Positions 35,748 to 44,586 of a DNA stretch of 60,849 nucleotides are shown one piece after another. Location of the stretch: contig NZ_JACHFJ010000014.1 in NCBI RefSeq assembly GCF_014201825.1, forward strand, positions 1 to 60,849, given 5' to 3'. Position 1 is the first letter of the stretch; each line of letters begins with the position of its first letter. The notes under the pieces were generated by a model. It saw nothing but the letters and a program-made list of their open reading frames with translations, was not told where the DNA came from and searched no databases. Made by a program: the position numbers and the translations under genes. This stretch comes from Acidocella aromatica. Its GTDB lineage: Bacteria > Pseudomonadota > Alphaproteobacteria > Acetobacterales > Acetobacteraceae.

Positions 35748-36539
35748 ATGAGTTCTCAAGAGTCGATCCGGCAGGCTGCTGACCTGCTGTTTGAAGCGGC
35801 ACGGAGCGGCAAGCCCGCCGCCCCGATCCGCACGCTGCTGGCGGAAGGCGATGTCGAAGCCGCGTATGCGGTGCAGGCTATCAACACGCAGCGTGCGGTG
35901 GATGCCGGGCGGCGTCTGGTCGGGCGCAAGATTGGCCTGACCTCGCTCGCGGTGCAGAAGCAGCTCGGCGTCGGCCAGCCCGATTATGGCATGCTGTTCG
36001 CCGACATGGCGCGCGGCGATGCCGAGGAAGTGGCACTCTCCGACGTGCTGCAGCCGAAGGTCGAAGCCGAAATCGCCTTCGTGCTGGGGCGCGACCTTAC
36101 CGAGCCGCAGCTCACCGCGGCGGACCTGTTCCGTGCTATCGAGTACGCTGTCCCCGCCATCGAGATCGTCGGTTCGCGCGTCGCCAATTGGGACATCCGC
36201 ATTACCGACACCATCGCCGACAATGCCTCCTCCGGCCTGTACGTGCTCGGCTCCCGCCCGGTCACGCTGAAGGATTTCGATCCGCGCCTGTGCGGCATGG
36301 TGATGGAAAAATCCGGTGAACCCGTCTCGGTCGGCGCCGGTGCGGCCTGCCTCGGCTCGCCGCTCAACGCCGCGCTGTGGCTGGCCAAGGTGATGGCCAA
36401 GCTCGGCCGTCCGCTGTTGGCGGGCGACACCATCCTCTCCGGTGCGCTCGGCCCCATGGTGGGCGTGCAACCGGGCGACGTGTTCGATGTGCGCATCGAA
36501 GGTCTCGGCGCCGTGCGCGCCGCTTTCGCGAAGGAGTAA
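35748..36539 (+). CDS. dmpE: 2-oxopent-4-enoate hydratase
   Basis: A 263-residue member of the FAH-like hydratase/decarboxylase group. The motif [26 protein letters not shown] and the metal-binding [13 protein letters not shown] mark the hydratase branch (DmpE, MhpD) rather than the decarboxylase branch. It adds water to 2-oxopent-4-enoate to give 4-hydroxy-2-oxovalerate. An AGGCGG lies before the ATG; dmpF follows after 4 bp. Confidence 0.92.
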   Translation: MSSQESIRQAADLLFEAARSGKPAAPIRTLLAEGDVEAAYAVQAINTQRAVDAGRRLVGRKIGLTSLAVQKQLGVGQPDYGMLFADMARGDAEEVALSDVLQPKVEAEIAFVLGRDLTEPQLTAADLFRAIEYAVPAIEIVGSRVANWDIRITDTIADNASSGLYVLGSRPVTLKDFDPRLCGMVMEKSGEPVSVGAGAACLGSPLNAALWLAKVMAKLGRPLLAGDTILSGALGPMVGVQPGDVFDVRIEGLGAVRAAFAKE

Positions 36540-36543
36540 CAGA

Positions 36544-37485
36544 ATGGCCAAAGTTAAAGCCGCCATCATCGGTTCCGGCAATATCGGCACCGACCTGATG
36601 ATCAAGATCATGCGCACCTCCAAGAACCTGGAGATGGGCGCCATGGTCGGTATCGATCCGAATTCCGACGGTCTCGCCCGCGCCGCGCGCCTGGGCGTGC
36701 CGGTGACGCATGAGGGCATCGAGGGCCTGCGCAAGCTGCCCAACTACAAAGATATCAAGGTGGTGTTCGACGCCACCTCGGCCGGCGCGCACATCAAGAA
36801 CAACGCGATCCTGCAAGCCGACGGCAAGAAGGTTATCGACCTGACCCCCGCCGCCGTTGGTCCGTTCACCATCCCGGCCATCAATGGCGACGCCAATATC
36901 GACGCCCCGAACGTGAATATGGTCACCTGCGGCGGCCAGGCCACCATCCCGATGGTCTATGCCGTGAAGCGTGCCGTTGACCGCGTGGTTTATGGCGAGA
37001 TCGTCGCCTCGATCTCCTCGAAGTCGGCAGGTCCCGGCACCCGCGCGAATATCGACGAGTTCACCGAGACCACCTCGCACGCCATCGAGAAGCTCGGCGG
37101 CGCGGAGCGCGGTAAGGCCATCATCATCCTCAACCCGGCCGAACCGCCGCTGATCATGCGCGACACCGTGTTCGTGCTCAGCCAGGGCGGCTCGCGCGAG
37201 GCGATCGAGGCCTCGGTGGCCGAGATGGAGAAGGCCGTGCAATCCTACGTGCCTGGTTATCGCCTGAAGCAGAAGGTGCAGTTCGAGAATATCGGCGATA
37301 ACGCGCCCGTGCGCATCCCCGGTATCGGCTTCACCTCCGGCCTCAAGACCACCATCCTGCTCGAGGTCGAAGGCGCGGCGCACTACCTGCCCGCCTATGC
37401 CGGCAATCTCGACATCATGACATCCGCCGCGCTCGTCACCGCCGATCATTGGGCGGCGCGCGAACTTATCAAGGAGGCTGCGTAA
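36544..37485 (+). CDS. dmpF: acetaldehyde dehydrogenase (CoA-acylating)
   Basis: A 313-residue enzyme that turns acetaldehyde plus CoA into acetyl-CoA. The NAD fold begins [15 protein letters not shown] and the catalytic Cys is in [12 protein letters not shown]. It forms a channelling complex with the aldolase DmpG, whose ATG follows the dmpF stop directly (TAAATG). The frame is open from 36442, but the ATG at 36544 is right after the dmpE stop and starts the homology. Confidence 0.95.
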   Translation: MAKVKAAIIGSGNIGTDLMIKIMRTSKNLEMGAMVGIDPNSDGLARAARLGVPVTHEGIEGLRKLPNYKDIKVVFDATSAGAHIKNNAILQADGKKVIDLTPAAVGPFTIPAINGDANIDAPNVNMVTCGGQATIPMVYAVKRAVDRVVYGEIVASISSKSAGPGTRANIDEFTETTSHAIEKLGGAERGKAIIILNPAEPPLIMRDTVFVLSQGGSREAIEASVAEMEKAVQSYVPGYRLKQKVQFENIGDNAPVRIPGIGFTSGLKTTILLEVEGAAHYLPAYAGNLDIMTSAALVTADHWAARELIKEAA

Positions 37486-38520
37486 ATGGCCCGCCCCAAC
37501 CCGAACAAGATCTATGTGCAGGACGTCACGCTGCGTGACGGCATGCACTCCATCCGCCACCAGTATTCGCTGGACACCGTCACCGCCATCGCCCGCGCGC
37601 TGGACGCGGCGAAGGTCGATGCCATCGAGATCAGCCATGGCGACGGCATCACCGGCTCCACCTTCAACTACGGCTTCGGCGCGCATGACGATGCCGAGTG
37701 GATCGCCGCTGTCGCCAGCGTGTGCAAGCACGCGGTGCCCACCATCCTGCTGCTGCCCGGCATCGCCACCGTGCACGACCTGAAAATCGCCAAGGATGCA
37801 GGCGCGCGCTCGGTGCGTATCGCCACGCATTGCACCGAGGCCGATGTCTCCCGCCAGCACATCGAAGCCGCGCGCAAGCTCGGCATGGACACGGTGGGCT
37901 TCCTGATGATGGCGCACATGGCGCCCGTCGAGAAACTCGTTGAGCAGGCCAGGCTGATGGAGAGCTACGGCGCGGAATGCGTGTACGTGACCGACAGCGC
38001 CGGCGCGCTGCTGCCCGAGCAATATGCCGAGCGCGTCACCGCCGTGCGCGCGGCGCTGAAGCCGGAGACCGAGATTGGCGTGCATACCCACCATAACCTG
38101 ACGCTGGGCGTGGCTAACGCCGTGGCGGGCCTCAAGGCCGGCGCCGTGCGCGTCGATGCCTCGCTCGCCGGCATGGGTGCCGGTGCGGGCAACGCGCCGC
38201 TGGAGGCGCTGATCGCGGTGCTGGACCGTTACGGCATCGAGAGCGGCTGCGACCTCTACACGCTGATGGATGCCGCCGACGACCTCGTGCGCCCGCTGCA
38301 GGACCGCCCTGTGCGCGTGGACCGCGAGAGCCTCTCGCTCGGCTACGCCGGGGTGTACTCCTCCTTCCTGCGTCATGCCGAGAACGCCTCCAAGACCTAT
38401 GGCGTCGATACCCGTGAAATCCTCACCGAACTCGGCAAGCGCCGCATGGTCGGCGGGCAGGAGGACATGATCATCGACGTCGCCCTCGACATCCTCAAGC
38501 AGCGTGGTGAAATGGCATGA
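37486..38520 (+). CDS. dmpG: 4-hydroxy-2-oxovalerate aldolase
   Basis: A 344-residue HMGL-like aldolase that splits 4-hydroxy-2-oxovalerate to pyruvate and acetaldehyde. The TIM-barrel active-site motifs are [13 protein letters not shown] (Arg and Asp) and the metal-binding HTHHN. The C-terminal DmpG-type domain that docks to DmpF is present. Its stop overlaps the dmpH start by 4 bases (ATGA). Confidence 0.95.
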   Translation: MARPNPNKIYVQDVTLRDGMHSIRHQYSLDTVTAIARALDAAKVDAIEISHGDGITGSTFNYGFGAHDDAEWIAAVASVCKHAVPTILLLPGIATVHDLKIAKDAGARSVRIATHCTEADVSRQHIEAARKLGMDTVGFLMMAHMAPVEKLVEQARLMESYGAECVYVTDSAGALLPEQYAERVTAVRAALKPETEIGVHTHHNLTLGVANAVAGLKAGAVRVDASLAGMGAGAGNAPLEALIAVLDRYGIESGCDLYTLMDAADDLVRPLQDRPVRVDRESLSLGYAGVYSSFLRHAENASKTYGVDTREILTELGKRRMVGGQEDMIIDVALDILKQRGEMA

Positions 38521-39290
38521 GCGCCAATCTTTCCGTTCTGGCCGCAACGCTCGACGAAGCCGCCCGCACCGCCACCGAGGCGACGCAGCTGATCGAGACA
38601 CATCCCGACCTGACCATCGAGGACGCCTACGCGATCCAGCTGCTCAACGTGCAGCGGCGCTGGGCGCGCGGTGAGCGCCGGGTGGGCTACAAGATGGGCC
38701 TGACCTCGCGCGCCAAGATGCAGCAGGTCGGCGTGTCCGAGGTCATCTGGGGCCGCCTGACCGACGCCATGCGCCTGGAGGAGGGCGGCACGCTCTCGCT
38801 CGGCCGCTATGTGCATGCGCGCGTCGAGCCCGAGATCGCCTACATCATCGGCAAGCCCCTCTCCGGCGAAGTGTCCGCCGCCGAGGCGCTGGCCGCGGTG
38901 GAAGCCGTCGCCCCGGCGATGGAGATCATCGACAGCCGCTACAAGAACTTCAAGTTCTCGCTGCCGGACGTGATCGCCGACAACTCCTCCTCCTCCGGCT
39001 TCTATGTCGGCGCGTGGTCGAAACCGGATACCGATGTCTCCAATCTCGGCATCGTCATGGAAGTAAATGGCCGCGCCGTGCAGGTTGGCAGCAGCGCCGC
39101 CATTCTCGGCAATCCGGTGCGCTCGCTGGTCTCCGCCGCCCGTCTGGTCGGCCGCGCGGGCGAGAGCCTGATGCCGGGCGATATCGTGCTCGCCGGGGGC
39201 GCCACCGCCGCGCATTCGCTCAGCGTTGGCGAGCATATCCGCACCGTGTTCCAAACGCTCGGTGCGGTGTCCTTCACGGTGGGAGCGTAA
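38517..39290 (+). CDS. dmpH: 4-oxalocrotonate decarboxylase
   Basis: A 257-residue FAH-like decarboxylase. [27 protein letters not shown] and [13 protein letters not shown] place it in the DmpH/XylI branch. It decarboxylates 2-oxo-3-hexenedioate to 2-oxopent-4-enoate, the substrate of DmpE, with which it forms a complex in Pseudomonas. Overlaps dmpG by 4 bases; dmpI starts 2 bases after its stop. Confidence 0.93.
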   Translation: MSANLSVLAATLDEAARTATEATQLIETHPDLTIEDAYAIQLLNVQRRWARGERRVGYKMGLTSRAKMQQVGVSEVIWGRLTDAMRLEEGGTLSLGRYVHARVEPEIAYIIGKPLSGEVSAAEALAAVEAVAPAMEIIDSRYKNFKFSLPDVIADNSSSSGFYVGAWSKPDTDVSNLGIVMEVNGRAVQVGSSAAILGNPVRSLVSAARLVGRAGESLMPGDIVLAGGATAAHSLSVGEHIRTVFQTLGAVSFTVGA

Positions 39291-39292
39291 CC

Positions 39293-39493
39293 ATGCCGAT
39301 CGTCGAAATCACCCTGATTGAGGGCCGCAGCTTCGAGCTGAAGGAAAAGCTGGTGAAGGAGGTCACGCAAGCCGTCGTCTCCTCCATCGGTGCCCCCAAG
39401 GAGGCCGTCCGCGTCATCCTCCGCGAAGTCCCGCCATGGCACTTCGCCGCAGGGGGCGAGGTTAAAGGCCGCCCGCCAGAAGCGACGGAATGA
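39293..39493 (+). CDS. dmpI: 4-oxalocrotonate tautomerase
   Basis: A 66-residue tautomerase. After removal of Met the N-terminal Pro (MPIVEITLIEGR) is the catalytic base; Arg11 is present (EGR) and the second catalytic Arg lies in AVRVIL. The conserved Phe occurs in HFAAGGE. It isomerises 2-hydroxymuconate to 2-oxo-3-hexenedioate. The stop overlaps the dmpD start (ATGA at 39490-39493). Confidence 0.94.
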   Translation: MPIVEITLIEGRSFELKEKLVKEVTQAVVSSIGAPKEAVRVILREVPPWHFAAGGEVKGRPPEATE

Positions 39494-40305
39494 ACCCCGA
39501 AATCGGCAAATCGATCGCCGCCGGCGAAATCCTCACCAACTACCACGACGTTGGTGAGGGTTTCCCGGCGGTTTTGATTCACGGCTCCGGCCCCGGCGTC
39601 TCCGCCTGGGCAAATTGGCGCCTGAATATCAGCCCGCTCGCCCAAAGCCGCCGCGTTATCGCGCCGGACATGGTGGGCTTCGGCTTCACCGAGCGCCCTG
39701 CGGGCGCCGTGTACGGCAAAACGCTCTGGCTCAAGCATCTTTCTGATTTTCTGGATGCGCTGAAGCTGGAACAAATCGACCTTGTCGGCAATTCCTTCGG
39801 CGGCGGGCTGGCTTTGGCCTTTGCGCTCAAATACCCGCAACGCGTGCGCCGCCTGGTGCTCATGGGCAGCGTCGGTGTCAGCTTTCCCATCACGCCGGGG
39901 CTGGATGCCGTCTGGGGCTACCAGCCCTCCTTCGAGACGATGCGGACATTGCTGGATATCTTCGCCTATGACCGCAACCTAGTGAACGACGAGCTGGCCG
40001 AGCTGCGCTACCGCGCTTCAATCCGCCCGGGGTTTCAGGAGAGCTTCTCCGCCATGTTCCCTGCCCCGCGCCAGGCAGGCGTGGACGCCCTCGCCTCATC
40101 GGAAGCGGACATCGCGCAACTATCGCATGAGACGCTGATCATCCATGGCCGCGAGGACAAGGTCATCCCGCCCGAAGCCAGCCAGCGCCTGTTTGCGCTC
40201 ATCCCCCGCGCCGAGCTGCACATGTTCGGCCGCTGCGGGCATTGGACGCAGATCGAACACACAGACCGCTTCAACAACCTTGTGGATTCATTCCTGACGG
40301 CTTGA
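39490..40305 (+). CDS. dmpD: 2-hydroxymuconic semialdehyde hydrolase
   Basis: A 271-residue alpha/beta hydrolase with IHGSGPGVSAWANW (oxyanion), nucleophile elbow GNSFGG, Asp in HGREDKVIP and His in CGHWTQIE. It cleaves ring-fission products directly to 2-oxopent-4-enoate and formate (or acetate from methylcatechols), bypassing DmpC, DmpI and DmpH. In Pseudomonas the gene sits between dmpC and dmpE; here it has moved to the operon end, after dmpI. Its last 35 bp overlap the convergent TetR gene. Confidence 0.94.
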   Translation: MNPEIGKSIAAGEILTNYHDVGEGFPAVLIHGSGPGVSAWANWRLNISPLAQSRRVIAPDMVGFGFTERPAGAVYGKTLWLKHLSDFLDALKLEQIDLVGNSFGGGLALAFALKYPQRVRRLVLMGSVGVSFPITPGLDAVWGYQPSFETMRTLLDIFAYDRNLVNDELAELRYRASIRPGFQESFSAMFPAPRQAGVDALASSEADIAQLSHETLIIHGREDKVIPPEASQRLFALIPRAELHMFGRCGHWTQIEHTDRFNNLVDSFLTA

Positions 40306-40912
40306 AGATCTTCATCACCTCCCGCCCAATCTGGGCGGGGGTGTACTTGCCCGGCCTGTACCAGTTGCACAGGCTGTTCAGCTGGGTGAGGAGGCAGATG
40401 CGGTAGATCTTCCGGTCTATCCCATCATCCAGTGGCACATCCCGCACCAGCCGGTCGAACAACGCCTCGAAATTATCGCGCGTCTCGATAAGCTGCGCCT
40501 GCAACTCCGGCGGCAGTTGGTGAAAATCGTTCATCAGCGGCATGGTTATAGAGGCCGGATCGAGTTGCAACTCCGCCAGCGTCACGCTCGCCCGCTCCAG
40601 CCGCTCCCATGGCGAGGCCAAATCCGCAATCGCTGCCTCGATCTTATCCGCCGCGTTCTGCAGCGCGATATTGTGGATCTTCACGAACAACGATTCCTTG
40701 GACTTGATGTGGTGGTACAGCGACCCACCCAGCAGCCCAACGCGCTCGCCAATGTCGCGGATCGAGGCGCCATGATATCCTCGCTCAGCGAACAAAGCGG
40801 CTGCGGCGTTCAGAATATCCAGCGTGCGCCCGCTCACCTCGTCCGTGGCTACCACCTGCCTGTGCGCGTTCCCCCGGCGCCCCGTTTTGTCAGGTTCTCT
40901 TGTCATCGTCAT
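40271..40912 (-). CDS. TetR-family transcriptional regulator
   Basis: A 213-residue TetR regulator. The N-terminal helix-turn-helix (about residues 27-73) reads ILNAAAALFAERGYHGASIRDIGERVGLLGGSLYHHIKSKESLF. The C-terminal ligand domain is of the type seen in fatty-acid or phenylacetate regulators. It is convergent with dmpD, overlapping it by 35 bp, and divergent from the acyl-CoA dehydrogenase at 41051, so control of the dehydrogenase/ligase pair is the more natural guess than control of the meta operon. Confidence 0.88.
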   Translation of the reverse strand: MTMTREPDKTGRRGNAHRQVVATDEVSGRTLDILNAAAALFAERGYHGASIRDIGERVGLLGGSLYHHIKSKESLFVKIHNIALQNAADKIEAAIADLASPWERLERASVTLAELQLDPASITMPLMNDFHQLPPELQAQLIETRDNFEALFDRLVRDVPLDDGIDRKIYRICLLTQLNSLCNWYRPGKYTPAQIGREVMKIFKPSGMNPQGC

Positions 40913-41050
40913 TCCATTCTTAATTCACCGCGCAGCCACGCGCCAGAAGCCCCTAGCTTGACTGTAACGACCGTTTGATACATACGCAGACTGGACCGCG
41001 GCCGAAAGATGCGCGGCGCTGAAAAACCAGTTCAAGAATGAGGTTCCGCC

Positions 41051-42808
41051 GTGGATTACACCCCGCCGCTCGACGATCTTCGTTTCCTCCTCACCCAGGC
41101 GATCGACACCAGCGAACTCTCCACCCTCTTCGCCGAACAGGGCTTCGATAACGATCTTGCCCTAACCCTGCTCGAAGAAGCCGGGAAGTTCTGCGCCGAA
41201 GTCATCGCCCCCCTCAACCTCCCCGGCGACGCCACCGGCTGCCGCCTGGAAGACGGCAAGGTCATCACCGTCCCGGGCTTCGCCCAGGCTTACGCCACCT
41301 ATGCCGAGGGCGGCTGGTGCGGTCTTTCCGCTGAGCCGGAATATGGCGGCCAGGGCCTGCCCCGCACGCTGCAATTCCTGGTCGATGAAATGCTCTCGGG
41401 CGCCAATCTCTCCTTCGGCCTGTTCCCCGGCCTCACGCGCGGCGCGGTGGAAGCCATCGTCGCCCACGCCTCGGATGAGCTGAAGAACACCTACCTGCCG
41501 AAGATGATCTCCGGCGAATGGACCGGCGCCATGGCGCTCACCGAGTCCAACGCGGGCACCGATCTCGGCCTGCTACGCTCCAAGGCCGTGCCGAATGGCG
41601 ATGGCAGCTACGCCATTACCGGCACCAAGATCTTCATCTCCTCCGGCGACCATGATTTCGGCGGCAACGTCATCCATCTGGTCCTGGCCCGCCTGCCGGA
41701 CGCGCCCGAGGGCGTGAAGGGTATCTCCCTGTTCCTCGCCCCCAAGTTCCTCGTGAACGCGGATGGCAGCCTGGGTGCCCGCAACAGCTTCTCGGTGGGC
41801 TCGCTGGAGCACAAGATGGGCATCCACGCCCAGCCGACCTGCGTGATGAACTACGACAACGCCACCGGCTGGCTCGTCGGCGAGCCGGGCCGCGGCCTGA
41901 ACGCCATGTTCACCATGATGAACGCCGAGCGCCTGTTCGTCGGCCTGCAAGGCCTGGGCATCGCCCACGCCGCCTATGGCAAGGCCGTGGCCTACGCCAA
42001 GGACCGCCTGCAAGGCCGCGCCCCCGGCGATTCCCGCGCGCCCGCGCCGATCATCGGCCACCCGGATGTGCGCCGCATGCTGCTCACCATCCGCGCCTTC
42101 ACCGAGGCCGGGCGTGCCCTGGCGGTGTGGACCGCCATCCGCATGGATGTCGCCCACCATCACACAGATGCCGCCGAGCGCGCCAAGGCCGATGCCCTGG
42201 TCTCCCTGCTCACCCCGGTCATCAAGGCCGCCTTCACCGATTTCGGCTTCGAATCCACGGTGATGGCGCAACAGGTCTTCGGCGGGCATGGCTATGTGCA
42301 TGAATGGGGCATGGAGCAGTTCGTGCGCGATGCCCGCATCGCGCAGATCTACGAAGGCACCAACGGCGTGCAGGCGCACGACCTCGTGGGCCGCAAGCTG
42401 GGTCTGTCCAATGGCAAGCTGGCGCATGAGTTCTTCGACCTCATGGCCGCCGAGCTGGCCGAGGCCCGCGCCGTGGGCGGCATCGACGACATCACCGCCC
42501 CGGTGGAAGCCGCCCTCGCCCGCCTGCGCGACGTGACCACCCGCGTGCAGGCCCGCAATGTGGACATCGCCGAAACCGGCGCCGCCGCCTGCGACTATCT
42601 GCGCATGTTCGCCCTGGTCAGCTTCGGCTGGATGTGGGCGCGCATGGCCGCCACCGCCACAAAAGGCGGTGACACCAAGCTGCACGAGGCCAAGCTTGCC
42701 GTGGCGCGCGTCTTCACCGGCCGCCTGCTGCCGCAGACGGCAGCGCTGGAAGCCGCCATCGACAACGGCGCGGCCCCGCTGCTGCAACTCGCCGCCGATC
42801 TGTTCTAA
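41051..42808 (+). CDS. large acyl-CoA dehydrogenase (DmdC/AcdA-like, ~585 residues)
   Basis: A 585-residue acyl-CoA dehydrogenase, about 200 residues longer than the classic family because of extra N- and C-terminal segments. Core signatures are ALTESNAGTDLGLLRSKA, KIFISSGDHDF and the active-site region IYEGTNGVQAHDLVGRKLGL. Long relatives act on medium/long-chain or 3-methylmercaptopropionyl-CoA substrates; the substrate here is not known. The start is GTG at 41051, preceded by GAGG at proper spacing. It precedes an acyl-CoA synthetase by about 90 bp, probably one operon. Confidence 0.88.
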   Translation: MDYTPPLDDLRFLLTQAIDTSELSTLFAEQGFDNDLALTLLEEAGKFCAEVIAPLNLPGDATGCRLEDGKVITVPGFAQAYATYAEGGWCGLSAEPEYGGQGLPRTLQFLVDEMLSGANLSFGLFPGLTRGAVEAIVAHASDELKNTYLPKMISGEWTGAMALTESNAGTDLGLLRSKAVPNGDGSYAITGTKIFISSGDHDFGGNVIHLVLARLPDAPEGVKGISLFLAPKFLVNADGSLGARNSFSVGSLEHKMGIHAQPTCVMNYDNATGWLVGEPGRGLNAMFTMMNAERLFVGLQGLGIAHAAYGKAVAYAKDRLQGRAPGDSRAPAPIIGHPDVRRMLLTIRAFTEAGRALAVWTAIRMDVAHHHTDAAERAKADALVSLLTPVIKAAFTDFGFESTVMAQQVFGGHGYVHEWGMEQFVRDARIAQIYEGTNGVQAHDLVGRKLGLSNGKLAHEFFDLMAAELAEARAVGGIDDITAPVEAALARLRDVTTRVQARNVDIAETGAAACDYLRMFALVSFGWMWARMAATATKGGDTKLHEAKLAVARVFTGRLLPQTAALEAAIDNGAAPLLQLAADLF

Positions 42809-42899
42809 GCTAAGCCGGATGGCCGTCTTGACCAGCGTCAAGGCGGCCATTCCAAAAACACCGAAAAGCAACAAACCGATATGGGATGAGGACCTGAGA

Positions 42900-44528
42900 A
42901 TGAGCGAGCTGCTGCACTCGATTTTCGAAACCGATCTGGACAAGAACCCGGCGAATTATGTGCCGCTCTCACCGCTCAGCTTCCTGCGCCGGGCGGAGCG
43001 TGTCTTCCCCACCAAGACCGCCGTCACCCATCACGACCGCAGCTATAACTACGCCGAGTTTGCCGCGCGCGTGCGCAAATTCGCCACCGCCATCAAATCC
43101 GCGGGCGTAAAGCCCGGCGAGTGCGTGGCCGTGCTGGCCCCCAACGGCCCGGTGGCGCTGGAAGCGCATTACGCCGCTCCCCTGGCCGGCACTGTGCTGT
43201 GCATGATCAACACACTACTCGACGCCGCAGCCATCGCCTTCATCCTTGAGCATTCCGAGGCCAAACTCTTCCTGGTGGACCGCGAATGGGCCCCAAAAGC
43301 GCGCGCCGCGCTGGAGCAGATCGGCCACACCATCCCGGTGGTGGAGATTGCCGACGAAGCCGCCCCCGCCGGACTGACGCTGGACGCTCCCGAATACGAA
43401 GACTGGATCGCCCCGCACGCCCCCGCCGACTGGGCGCTGCCTGACGATGAATGGCGTGCCATCGCCGTCAACTACACCTCCGGCACCACGGGCAACCCCA
43501 AGGGCGTGGTGTATTCGCATCGCGGCGCGTATCTCGGCGCGGTGGGCATCGCGCTCACCATGGGGCTGACGCGCAACAGCAAATATCTGTGGACATTGCC
43601 GATGTTCCACTGCTCCGGCTGGACCCTCACCTGGGCCGTCACCGCCGTGGGCGGCACGCATGTCTGCCTGCGCAAGGTAGAAGCCGCCGCGATCTTCAAC
43701 CACATCGCGCGCCACGATGTAACGCATATGTGCGGCGCGCCAATCGTGCTGGGCATGCTCATCAACGCCCCCGCCGAGCAGCGCAAGCCCCTGCCCCACC
43801 GTGTGCTGGTGGCCACCGCCGGAGCCGCCCCGCCGAGCGCCATCATCGAGGGCACGGAGCGCCTGGGCTTCCGCGTGCATCACGTCTACGGCCTCACCGA
43901 GGTCTACTGCCCCTCCGCCAATTGCGAGATCCAGCCGAGCTGGCCGGCGCTGGATGTCACCCAGCGCGCCAAGCTGATGTCCCGCCAGGGCGTGCCGGGC
44001 GCGACGCAAGAGGATCTCACCATCCTCGACCCCACCGGCCAGCCTGTGCCGATGGACGGGCAGACGCTGGGCGAACTCGCCTTCCGCGGCAACGTGGTGA
44101 TGAAAGGCTATCTGAAGAACCCCAAGGCCACGGCTGAGTCATTCAAGAATGGCTGGTTCCTCACCGGCGATCTCGGCGTGCTGCACCCGGATGGCTATGT
44201 CGAGATCAAGGACCGCTCGAAGGACATCATCATCTCCGGCGGCGAGAACATCTCCTCGCTCGAGGTGGAGGATGTGCTCTACCGCCACCCGGCGGTGCGC
44301 GAGGCAGCGGTGGTCGCCGCCCCAGACGAGAAATGGGGCGAAGTGCCACTGGCCGTGATCACGCTGAAGGACGGCATGGAAGCCACCGAGGCGGACCTGA
44401 CAGCCTTCTGCCGCGAGCGTCTGGCGGGATTCAAGATCCCCAAGAAGTACATCTTCGGCGATCTGCCCAAGACCTCCACGGGCAAGATCCAGAAGCACCT
44501 GCTGCGCAAGCTCGCACAGCCGAACTAA
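42900..44528 (+). CDS. AMP-forming acyl-CoA synthetase (AlkK/DmdB-like)
   Basis: A 542-residue adenylate-forming ligase. The P-loop-like motif YTSGTTGNPKGVVYSHRG, the YGLTEVY motif, TGDLGVLHPDGYVEIKDRSKD and the C-terminal catalytic Lys region KTSTGKIQKH are all present. It activates a fatty or related carboxylic acid to its CoA ester, the substrate of the dehydrogenase upstream. Length and motifs match medium-chain AlkK and methylmercaptopropionate-CoA ligase DmdB; I cannot choose between them. The ATG at 42900 follows GAGGACCTGAGA. Confidence 0.9.
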   Translation: MSELLHSIFETDLDKNPANYVPLSPLSFLRRAERVFPTKTAVTHHDRSYNYAEFAARVRKFATAIKSAGVKPGECVAVLAPNGPVALEAHYAAPLAGTVLCMINTLLDAAAIAFILEHSEAKLFLVDREWAPKARAALEQIGHTIPVVEIADEAAPAGLTLDAPEYEDWIAPHAPADWALPDDEWRAIAVNYTSGTTGNPKGVVYSHRGAYLGAVGIALTMGLTRNSKYLWTLPMFHCSGWTLTWAVTAVGGTHVCLRKVEAAAIFNHIARHDVTHMCGAPIVLGMLINAPAEQRKPLPHRVLVATAGAAPPSAIIEGTERLGFRVHHVYGLTEVYCPSANCEIQPSWPALDVTQRAKLMSRQGVPGATQEDLTILDPTGQPVPMDGQTLGELAFRGNVVMKGYLKNPKATAESFKNGWFLTGDLGVLHPDGYVEIKDRSKDIIISGGENISSLEVEDVLYRHPAVREAAVVAAPDEKWGEVPLAVITLKDGMEATEADLTAFCRERLAGFKIPKKYIFGDLPKTSTGKIQKHLLRKLAQPN

Positions 44529-44540
44529 CGGAAGTTTTTT

Positions 44541-44568
44541 AGGGGCAGCCTTTTTAAAGGCTGCCCCT
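44541..44568. terminator. palindromic terminator between convergent genes
   Basis: AGGGGCAGCC and GGCTGCCCCT pair around TTTTTAAA. Outside this stem, TTTT and AAAA extend the pairing, and GAAGTTTT / AAAACTTT form an outer pair. It can terminate the acyl-CoA synthetase rightward and the flavoenzyme gene leftward. Its nested layout resembles the elements at 52676 and 60738. Confidence 0.85.
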
Positions 44569-44586
44569 AAAACTTTCAGAACTACT

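Noticed and set aside
34206-36743. 845-residue open frame antisense to dmpC and dmpE
   Set aside because: Fully opposite clear enzymes with catalytic motifs; low-complexity Ala/Gly/Arg/His composition and no homology.
36364-38601. 745-residue open frame antisense to dmpF and dmpG
   Set aside because: Same GC-rich antisense artefact; the sense genes have complete active sites.
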